This document shows, in pieces, positions 4,893 through 10,382 of a DNA stretch of 10,382 nucleotides; the first letter of the stretch is position 1; every line of letters begins with the position of its first letter. The notes under the pieces are model-generated. The model had not been told where the DNA came from. It saw nothing but the letters and a program-made list of their open reading frames with translations, and did no database searches. A program made the translations under genes and the position numbers. The stretch comes from an uncultured Erysipelotrichaceae bacterium (lineage in GTDB: Bacteria; Bacillota_I; Bacilli_A; Erysipelotrichales; Coprobacillaceae), in contig CALDMQ010000104.1 in NCBI GenBank assembly GCA_937917505.1, positions 1 to 10,382 on the forward strand, written 5' to 3'.

Positions 4893-5246
4893 TTACAATT
4901 CCATACCACCTCGAAACATATCATAATCCTTGTTATAAAAAGCATTTAATAGATCCCATTTGCCAATACTCTTTATATCGTCTAAGGTTATCTTCTCATC
5001 CCTTAATCCTTCGGCTAAGAAATCTGAAATACTTGTTAAAGAACTGTCATTCTCATCCTTTAAATAAGCCTCAATTGATGCTGTTGCAATCGTATTGTAT
5101 ATATCTTCAGATACTGTATAACCATACGTATAATCAATAGATAAAAAACATTCCCACAACATATGGTTTTCTTTAAATATCTCTTTAAATTCTTCATACA
5201 TCTCTAAAGCAGTTTGTTTATTTTCTTTTGTATTACTCAATTTCAT
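4893..5246 (-). CDS. Small protein between two palindromes, function unknown
   Basis: 117-aa soluble, mostly helical acidic protein; AAAGGAGAT directly precedes the ATG, a strong ribosome binding site. No family recognised. Visible features are YGYTVSEDIYNTIATASIEAYL and a C-terminal DIKSIGKWDLLNAFYNKDYDMFRGGMEL-like region, broken here as helix (DIKSIGKWDLLNAF) plus tail (NKDYDMFRGGMEL). A 22-bp palindrome stands upstream (5258-5279) and its reverse complement downstream (4834-4855), so the gene is framed by inverted copies of the same site. It follows the NlpC/P60 gene after 36 bases and is likely the last gene of the T4SS transcript. Function unknown. Confidence 0.65.
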   Translation of the reverse strand: MKLSNTKENKQTALEMYEEFKEIFKENHMLWECFLSIDYTYGYTVSEDIYNTIATASIEAYLKDENDSSLTSISDFLAEGLRDEKITLDDIKSIGKWDLLNAFYNKDYDMFRGGMEL

Positions 5247-5257
5247 ATCTCCTTTCT

Positions 5258-5279
5258 AACATGGCAATTTTGCCATGTT
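5258..5279. repeat. 22-bp palindrome, copy 3 (perfect arms)
   Basis: AACATGGCAA, TT, TTGCCATGTT; the exact reverse complement of the copy at 4834-4855. It fills the gap between the NlpC/P60 stop codon (5283) and the ribosome binding site of the 117-aa gene. There is no T-run after it on the minus strand, so it is more likely an operator, a partition-type site or an mRNA processing/stability hairpin than a terminator. Confidence 0.8.
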
Positions 5280-5282
5280 CTT

Positions 5283-6224
5283 TTAATATAATCTTCTACA
5301 GTTATACATATTTCTATAAAAATAACTTCCTTTTGCTACTGAAGAAATTTTAACACATTGATTAGGATATTGACCTACTGTTCCAGAGCCTTGTCCTGAT
5401 GCATGAATCATCTTACCTTCGCCTATATATATGCCTATATGTGCAACACCTGAACCATAATTGAATGTGATAACATCCCCTATTTGTAACTTAGAATATG
5501 GAATAACTTTTCCCATCTTTGAATAACCTGAAGCTGTCGTTCTAGGCACTTTAATTCCTGCTTTATTATGAGTCCAGTAGACAAATCCTGAACAATCAAA
5601 ATAATTTGGCCCATTCGCACCCCACCAATAGCGACAACCTAATTTAGATCTCGCATAGCCTACTATTTTTTCAGCAACTGGTGAAGATTCATCTGGTTTA
5701 TAATCACTTCCTAAATCTTCTGAATTTACATTAAATAAGTATTCTAACATTTCTCCATTTATTTCATTTTTCACTAACGAATCTTTAAATGGTGAATTGT
5801 TTAACATATATTCAATCATAATGTCTGCTTCAAAAGTATTACTATTATGTGAAATAAATTCTGCAACTTTTTTTAAATTTTCTTCTGTTATCTTATCACA
5901 ATGTGAGAAAATAAAAGGTTTCAAAAGATTCTCTGGAGTTACTGCAATATATTCTTGATATTCTAAAACAACTTGATCAATCAATTCTTTATGTTCTGTT
6001 CTGTCATAAAATGTACTAATCAATATATCCATATCATCAACTGTAATTTCTTCATCACCAAATATATCAGAAACACTACCTATCATCATAGTCACAAAAT
6101 CAACAGTAGTTTCTATTGGATGTGTAAGAGCGTGATAAGTTCCTACAAAGGGTGTCAATAGTAAAGAAAAAACTATTATAAGAATAAATAATCCACCTAC
6201 AAAAGCAATTCCTATTTTCTTCAT
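5283..6224 (-). CDS. Membrane-anchored NlpC/P60 peptidoglycan hydrolase of the T4SS
   Basis: 313-aa VirB1-like cell-wall hydrolase that would locally open peptidoglycan so the conjugation channel can cross the wall. One membrane segment at residues ~4-26 (GIAFVGGLFILIIVFSLLL) anchors it with the catalytic part outside. A ~150-residue linker/helical region follows (LIDQVVLEYQEYIAV and onwards). The NlpC/P60 domain is at ~183-305, with catalytic Cys211 in YFDCSGFVYW, His262 in VAHIGIYIG and His274 in MIHAS; the family is a Cys peptidase of D-Glu/diamino-acid bonds. The lytic transglycosylase domain found in two-domain relatives such as Tn916 Orf14 is not evident. The start follows the VirB4 stop by ten bases with only a weak ribosome binding site, suggesting coupling. 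Domain call certain; place in conjugation strongly supported by neighbours. Confidence 0.95.
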   Translation of the reverse strand: MKKIGIAFVGGLFILIIVFSLLLTPFVGTYHALTHPIETTVDFVTMMIGSVSDIFGDEEITVDDMDILISTFYDRTEHKELIDQVVLEYQEYIAVTPENLLKPFIFSHCDKITEENLKKVAEFISHNSNTFEADIMIEYMLNNSPFKDSLVKNEINGEMLEYLFNVNSEDLGSDYKPDESSPVAEKIVGYARSKLGCRYWWGANGPNYFDCSGFVYWTHNKAGIKVPRTTASGYSKMGKVIPYSKLQIGDVITFNYGSGVAHIGIYIGEGKMIHASGQGSGTVGQYPNQCVKISSVAKGSYFYRNMYNCRRLY

Positions 6225-6234
6225 TACTCAATAC

Positions 6235-8085
6235 CTATTCAGGAATCAACGCTAACTCATCAGGGCTTGCTTCAAATTGCACTTGAAATTTCTTGTTTCC
6301 TAAAACAAACAATCCACAATGTGGTGGAAGATTTTCTATATTTGATTTATCTGTATCAGAAAGAGTAATTAGTTTTGATAAGTCATTAATACCATCTTTA
6401 GTCAGATTCATATAAACTTGGTAAGTAGAGTTATCAAATATTGCTTTTCCATATTTTTTAATGGATTTATCACAGTAATCATTGACTTGTTGGGTTCCTG
6501 TAAGAGTCGCCGTCAAATACTTTCTTGAACGTCTTTGAATAATAGCTAATAATTCAGCAAGAAAAGGCACTCCAATGAACATATGTTCTTCATCAATAAC
6601 CAAAACTGTTTCTTCTTTATTACCTAAACCGACTGCCCATGCATATTGAAACACCATTCTTAATAAAGCGTTTTGTAATTCTGGTGACACATTAATTAAG
6701 TTTTTAGTACCAAAACTTATGATATTTGATTCTAGTTGTTCTTTTGTCATAGATGTATGGCCATTAAAAAAACGACCCCATTCACCTTCAATTTCCTTAT
6801 ACCCAGTGATGTGTCGCATTTTCATTTGTAATTCTTTTAATGCTGCTATTTCTCTTGAATTTGTTTCTTTATCTTTTGAATACTGTTCAATCTTTTCATT
6901 AATTACCATTGTAAAATTAGAGAACGTCGGATAATCTTTAGATGATAAATATTCAAATTGTGTTGTTTCTGTAATACCAACAGATTTATAAGTTCCTACT
7001 ACAATCTCACTAATCATTGATAAAGCATCTTCACTAATGTTAGACCACAATGTCTTAAATGTTATCTTAATCTCCTCTACAACATTGAATATTGCATTTT
7101 TGGTATCATACATCTCCTCATGTGTGATATTCTCGTCATCGCTCGATATTGGCTTTAAATCGAATATATTAATCATCATATCATCTGTACCAAAAGCAAT
7201 GAAACAACCACCACAATAACGTGTTAAACGATAATTTTTATTTTCTGGATCTACCCATATAATTTTTCGTTTATTGATAACATGGCCAAAAATAATAAGA
7301 TTCATTAAAACAGTTTTTCCCATTCCAGTTCTTCCCACAATAATCATATTACCAGAAGTTCTTCCATACATTTTCGCAAGAGAAGGATGAGTAGCATATA
7401 AGAATTGATTAAAAATTATCTTTCCATGATTTGTCATTTCTGAACCAATTAATGTGCCATATGGATCTTCCAATGTATCATAAATAAATGGCCACAAAGC
7501 ACTTGCACTAATTGATGACATTGGTTGTCCATTCAAAAATTCTTCCTCTTTTGATAAATCATTCTTCATAAATAATGGTGAATTTTTTTTATAGTAATCT
7601 TGCTGTAAGTGAGGAATAGGTTTTGCCTTGATTTCATACATTGATGTATCTAACTCTGATCGTATCTTCTTTACATTTTCATTTAACTCTTCAAGATTAT
7701 CTGCCTTCACATAAATATTAGTAATGACATTTACAGTTGAGCTTGTTTCTCTAACTGAACGCTCTACAAAGTTTTTTAGATTATTATACTTTAATCTTAA
7801 CTTTTCTTTTTCTTGTGGATCTGATGATTTTTCATAAGCATCATCAGTTGCTTGCATTTGATTTTTTAATGCAGTCGCTAAATCAAGATCTGTATGTTCA
7901 ATAACAATATCTATGTCATATTCTGGTCTAGTTACTAATGGTGCTAGTAATCCTTCTACAAATAAATCAGGATACTTTATAAAAGATAAGACTTGGACAT
8001 ACTTATCTCCCATCATAAAATATTTTTTATACTCCCTAAATCCAATAGGAGCTAATTGACTTTTCTTACTTTTCAATAAACTCAT
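6235..8085 (-). CDS. virB4: VirB4-type conjugation ATPase, C-terminal (motor) part
   Basis: 616-aa cytoplasmic-face ATPase that energises assembly and transfer in the type IV secretion system. Walker A GRTGMGKT (residues 251-258 from the chosen start) and Walker B TVLVIDEEH (~493-501) are intact; the downstream RRSRKYLTATLTGTQQVNDY stretch is the typical sensor/arginine region. Start is placed at ATG 8085-8083, nine bases after GGAG; an ATG three codons earlier sits almost on that ribosome binding site. Single-chain VirB4 proteins of Bacillota ICEs are ~800 aa; here the N-terminal domain is a separate upstream gene that overlaps by about 20 bases in another frame. Together they give 839 residues, a full VirB4. 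This may be a natural two-gene form or a frameshift. Family call certain. Confidence 0.95.
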   Translation of the reverse strand: MSLLKSKKSQLAPIGFREYKKYFMMGDKYVQVLSFIKYPDLFVEGLLAPLVTRPEYDIDIVIEHTDLDLATALKNQMQATDDAYEKSSDPQEKEKLRLKYNNLKNFVERSVRETSSTVNVITNIYVKADNLEELNENVKKIRSELDTSMYEIKAKPIPHLQQDYYKKNSPLFMKNDLSKEEEFLNGQPMSSISASALWPFIYDTLEDPYGTLIGSEMTNHGKIIFNQFLYATHPSLAKMYGRTSGNMIIVGRTGMGKTVLMNLIIFGHVINKRKIIWVDPENKNYRLTRYCGGCFIAFGTDDMMINIFDLKPISSDDENITHEEMYDTKNAIFNVVEEIKITFKTLWSNISEDALSMISEIVVGTYKSVGITETTQFEYLSSKDYPTFSNFTMVINEKIEQYSKDKETNSREIAALKELQMKMRHITGYKEIEGEWGRFFNGHTSMTKEQLESNIISFGTKNLINVSPELQNALLRMVFQYAWAVGLGNKEETVLVIDEEHMFIGVPFLAELLAIIQRRSRKYLTATLTGTQQVNDYCDKSIKKYGKAIFDNSTYQVYMNLTKDGINDLSKLITLSDTDKSNIENLPPHCGLFVLGNKKFQVQFEASPDELALIPE

Positions 8086-8737
8086 TACCCTCATCTCCTA
8101 TTCTCTTATAAATTTCATCTACTTCATTAGGAAGTGCATTAGGCAATACTGCTTCAGTAAATAATAATTCATCAATATATTCATGTTCAAATTCCTGTTG
8201 GATGATTGATTTATAATCAGTATATGTCATATTTCTAATTAAATCTCTTGAACCAAATGCCGATATAAACTCTCGTTTAAGCATATCAAAAGTCTTATCA
8301 ATATGAAGTTCATCATCTTGTACAAGAATAAAAAACTTTACTTCTCTATGTGTTTCTCTAAACCATTCTAACTTATTCACTTGTAGTTCTATAATTTTTG
8401 AAACAGCTGGATTTTCTTCTGTAGAGAGCAATTGAAGATAATTAGATGCTTGTAATGTAACATCTGGTTCACTCTTTATAAACTTAAAATATAACTGCGT
8501 TTGATAAAGTTTATCAATTGCTGAAGATAACCTTAAAATTCTTGCTTTCTTTTCAGCATCCGACAAGAGATAAATATTAACAGGCATTATCCGAATTCCT
8601 TTTACAACCATTTTCTTGTTGTCTTTTTTCAGATAAATACCATCATGATCTAAAGTATCAATATCCATCCATTCCATTGTGCTTCTTAATTTCTTTACTC
8701 TTTTTGCTTTTTGTTTTTCTTCTTTCTTAGTCTTCAT
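8066..8737 (-). CDS. VirB4 N-terminal domain encoded as a separate protein
   Basis: 223-aa protein matching the start of VirB4/TraE-type ATPases: MEWMDIDTLDHDGIYLKKD, then GIRIMPVNIYLLSDAEKKARI, a pattern seen in the N-terminal domain of Gram-positive VirB4 proteins. It has no Walker motifs, which are all in the next gene. It overlaps PrgI by 11 bases and the VirB4 motor gene by 20, each in a different frame, so all three are translationally linked. In VirB4 the N-terminal domain contacts the inner-membrane proteins (VirB3/PrgI and VirB8). A split would require the two halves to associate after translation. The upstream end (MKTKKEEKQKAKRVKK) is strongly basic. Identification good; the reason for the split is open. 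Confidence 0.75.
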   Translation of the reverse strand: MKTKKEEKQKAKRVKKLRSTMEWMDIDTLDHDGIYLKKDNKKMVVKGIRIMPVNIYLLSDAEKKARILRLSSAIDKLYQTQLYFKFIKSEPDVTLQASNYLQLLSTEENPAVSKIIELQVNKLEWFRETHREVKFFILVQDDELHIDKTFDMLKREFISAFGSRDLIRNMTYTDYKSIIQQEFEHEYIDELLFTEAVLPNALPNEVDEIYKRIGDEGNEFIEK

Positions 8738-9071
8738 ATAACCTATAATCCACCCCTTTCCATTTGAACTTCTTAGGTTTAGACATAAACCTAGTAATAC
8801 ATAATAATCTTCCTAATACATTGTGATAATATGGAACATTAAAAGTCAATAAGAGTCCACATGATATAATTAATACTCCTATAACAACTCCTACAATACC
8901 CATAACCAAACTTTTTAAAGAACTTGCTAGAAATAAGATTGACAATATAACAAATAGCCCTACTACACTACATGAAATTATAATAGCTAGATCTATCCCT
9001 CTAAACCTATTAAAAAGATAATTACCTTTTTTGAAATTTTCAGGAATGATGTAATAATCCTCTCTACTCAT
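8727..9071 (-). CDS. prgI: PrgI-like membrane protein (VirB3-type)
   Basis: 114-aa membrane protein that is expected to sit beside VirB4 at the cytoplasmic membrane. Two hydrophobic helices, residues ~27-50 (DLAIIISCSVVGLFVILSIL) and ~55-78, are followed by NVPYYHNVLGRLLCITRFM and a basic tail with KFKWKGVDYRLYED. The short N-terminus, two helices, a CITRFMSKPKKF-like stretch and the position directly before VirB4 are typical of the PrgI family in Gram-positive conjugative systems. AGGTG lies seven bases before the ATG, which overlaps the stop of the ArdC-type gene (TAATG). Family call good by length, topology and context. Confidence 0.8.
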   Translation of the reverse strand: MSREDYYIIPENFKKGNYLFNRFRGIDLAIIISCSVVGLFVILSILFLASSLKSLVMGIVGVVIGVLIISCGLLLTFNVPYYHNVLGRLLCITRFMSKPKKFKWKGVDYRLYED

Positions 9072-10333
9072 TACATATCACCTATCCCAAATTCCTTTGC
9101 TTGATGCCCTACAGCGTGATCTTCTACATAAAATTCATAATTCTCTTGATTGTTAAAATAAACATCAACCAATTCATCAACATAAAAGTCAAAACTTTCT
9201 CTGTCTTGATGTCTTATATCATTTTTTAATTGAGTGATATAGTTATGTACTTCTTCATCCCACTCTTTAACCATTGGTAATTTTTCTAACCAATATGACA
9301 TTTCATTTTTATTTTCCCATGCTTTTTCTAAATCTAAAATAATACTACTTTTAATTTCTTCTCTCGTTAAACTGTCCATTTTTTCACCCATTTCTAAATT
9401 TTGTGGTTGATGTTCTATACTATGACCTTCAATATAAAATTCATAATCACCTTTTTCTAAAACATATTCACTTATTTTTTCTGCATCTTGTATAGCCTTA
9501 AAAAGTTCATTAGGCTCTTTTTCCAATATACTTATCCAATTTTGAACATAAGCTTTATTGTTTTTAATTCTATCTTCACTTATAGGAATATTTAATTCTG
9601 CATTTAAAAAAGCTGAAGATATTTCAGCTCTTAATTCTTCTTTAGCATATGATTCTGATCCAAAACAACCTGTTAAATTTCTATTCAAACGTTTCTCATG
9701 GCCAGTTGAATGACCTATTTCATGTGCAAGTGTATCATAATAATCAAACTCACTATCAAAGTTCTCAAACTGAGGCATTTTTATTTTATCTAGTGTTGGA
9801 ATATAACAAGCTGAATCCCCACCGTGTTTTAATATGATTCCCTCTGTTTCAAGATAGTTTTTAAAGAAGTCCATTATATTTTCTTGTTTTACTTGTTTTT
9901 CTTCTATTTCATATTTCGGAATTCCATCAACAAGACTTGCATTAAATACGATATATGTTTGAGCAATATATTTAATTCTATTAGGATCTTCTTTTATTAT
10001 CTCTTGTGCTTCTAATAAAGTAACTTTCTTTCTATTTTCTATATCAAAAGGACTCCAGTATTCTACAGGCACTCCTTTTCCTTTTGCATCTACTAATTTC
10101 CATTCATTTTGTTTTACTTGATTAAATGTTATCCAACGTGGATCTTTATATCCTCTTTCTTCAGCAATAAAAGATAATAACAATCTATTTAATCCCCTAT
10201 ATTGATGTCTACTTATAGCATTTACTGGATGAACAACCTTCCATGTTTTTTTCCAAATTTGTTGATCTTCTTCAAGACTATGAATAAATTCATTAATAAG
10301 AAGTTCTCTAGTCTTTGTCAATTTTGCCATCAT
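9071..10333 (-). CDS. ArdC-type antirestriction protein with zincin domain and extended C-terminus
   Basis: 420-aa protein. Start at ATG 10333-10331 (another ATG follows directly), preceded by GGTGG at six bases; the upstream ATG at 10369 has no ribosome binding site. Residues ~5-145 are the ArdC N-terminal single-strand-DNA-binding domain (QYRGLNRLLLSF, KDPRWITFNQVKQNEW). Residues ~180-300 are a zincin with AHEIGHSTGHEKRLNR (H204, E205, H208) and KEELRAEISSAF. ArdC proteins protect incoming single-stranded DNA in the recipient from restriction. Beyond ~300 the protein has ~120 extra residues with two related segments, YEFYIEGHSIEHQ and YEFYVEDHAVGHQ, so the usual length of about 300 is exceeded. 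It is the first full gene of the visible T4SS operon, linked to PrgI by a TAATG junction. Domain call good; antirestriction role inferred from the family. Confidence 0.85.
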   Translation of the reverse strand: MMAKLTKTRELLINEFIHSLEEDQQIWKKTWKVVHPVNAISRHQYRGLNRLLLSFIAEERGYKDPRWITFNQVKQNEWKLVDAKGKGVPVEYWSPFDIENRKKVTLLEAQEIIKEDPNRIKYIAQTYIVFNASLVDGIPKYEIEEKQVKQENIMDFFKNYLETEGIILKHGGDSACYIPTLDKIKMPQFENFDSEFDYYDTLAHEIGHSTGHEKRLNRNLTGCFGSESYAKEELRAEISSAFLNAELNIPISEDRIKNNKAYVQNWISILEKEPNELFKAIQDAEKISEYVLEKGDYEFYIEGHSIEHQPQNLEMGEKMDSLTREEIKSSIILDLEKAWENKNEMSYWLEKLPMVKEWDEEVHNYITQLKNDIRHQDRESFDFYVDELVDVYFNNQENYEFYVEDHAVGHQAKEFGIGDM

Positions 10334-10382
10334 CTTCACCCACCAATTCTTCATAACTAAATATTTCATAACTATCTGGTTG
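10308..10382 (-). CDS. C-terminal end of an upstream conjugation-operon gene (partial)
   Basis: The minus strand is open from the right edge through 24 codons to TAG at 10310-10308, ending in an acidic tail (YEELVGEDDGKIDKD). It overlaps the ArdC-type gene's start by about 26 bases in another frame, the same overlapping style as elsewhere in this operon. It is too short to identify; VirD4/TcpA or a VirB6-like gene would be plausible by context, without sequence support. Confidence 0.5.
   Translation of the reverse strand, partial: QPDSYEIFSYEELVGEDDGKIDKD

Larger units (their letters stand above)
204..10382. mobile_element. Part of a conjugative element (ICE or conjugative plasmid)
   Basis: From the junction near 204 to the right edge, the window holds a relaxase, a candidate oriT, a split VirB4, a PrgI-like protein, an NlpC/P60 hydrolase, an ArdC-type protein and accessory genes, all on one strand. 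This is the make-up of a Gram-positive type IV secretion/conjugation module. VirD4/TcpA coupling protein, VirB6-like channel, VirB8-like protein, integrase and replication genes are not present and would have to lie beyond 10382 or on the lost left side. No attachment site or terminal repeat is visible, so the true ends are unknown. Confidence 0.9.

Noticed and set aside
4751..4945. 64-aa hydrophobic open frame on the minus strand
   Set aside because: It runs through the end of the 117-aa gene, the palindrome and the terminator-like region, has no ribosome binding site, and its hydrophobic look comes from T-rich sequence.
5973..9837. Several 60-75-aa plus-strand open frames (5973-6161, 6719-6934, 7037-7219, 9649-9837)
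   Set aside because: All lie antisense inside the NlpC/P60, VirB4 and ArdC-type genes and show no family features.
1..10382. CRISPR array, tRNA, rRNA or insertion sequence
   Set aside because: No regularly spaced repeats with spacers, no tRNA-like cloverleaf or rRNA motif, and no transposase reading frame found; the heptamer cluster at 1534-1736 is too irregular for CRISPR.

Overview
The window is a strongly AT-rich piece of a conjugative element (an ICE or conjugative plasmid; no integrase or replication gene is visible to decide which) from a low-GC Bacillota host. The gene types (PrgI-like protein, VirB4, membrane-anchored NlpC/P60 hydrolase, MobL/MOBP-type relaxase, ArdC-type protein), AGGAGG-like ribosome binding sites and Gram-positive-style T4SS fit gut Bacillota such as Erysipelotrichia or Clostridia. 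TGA is used as a stop (Fic gene, 230-aa gene, 103-aa gene), so the code is standard and Mycoplasma is unlikely. Apart from the first ~200 bases, every supported gene is on the minus strand, so transcription runs from high to low coordinates.

Conjugation machine (10382 to 5283): the tail of an unidentified upstream gene overlaps an ArdC-type antirestriction/zincin protein with an unusual duplicated C-terminal motif. A PrgI/VirB3-like two-helix membrane protein, a VirB4 ATPase split into two overlapping genes (N-terminal 223 aa, ATPase part 616 aa), and a membrane-anchored NlpC/P60 peptidoglycan hydrolase follow. These genes overlap or nearly touch and look like one operon.

Accessory region (5246 to 1750): four unrecognised small genes (117, 172, 134 and 230 aa), a class II Fic AMPylase-like gene with its own candidate promoter, operator palindrome and terminator, and an 80-aa coiled-coil protein. 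Two intrinsic terminators (2022-2055 and 2781-2813) and a structured region (4711-4779) divide it into short units. Three copies of a 22-bp palindrome (889-910, 4834-4855, 5258-5279) lie just after stop codons.

Mobilization region (1749 to 101): a dense 200-bp non-coding region carries nine copies of a TTWACCA-type heptamer in both orientations, several palindromes, and a sequence on the minus strand (TATCCTGT) matching the MOBP nick consensus YATCCTG/Y of RP4-like oriTs, beside an 8-bp inverted repeat. I read it as the oriT. It is followed by two small likely relaxosome genes and a relaxase with an HxHVH metal-binding motif.

The left edge is the biggest surprise. The relaxase has lost its C-terminus, and its last ~30 codons are antisense to the 3' part of a MutH/Sau3AI-type restriction endonuclease gene on the plus strand. 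Both genes break at about 195-212, so this is either a genuine rearrangement junction or a chimeric assembly join.
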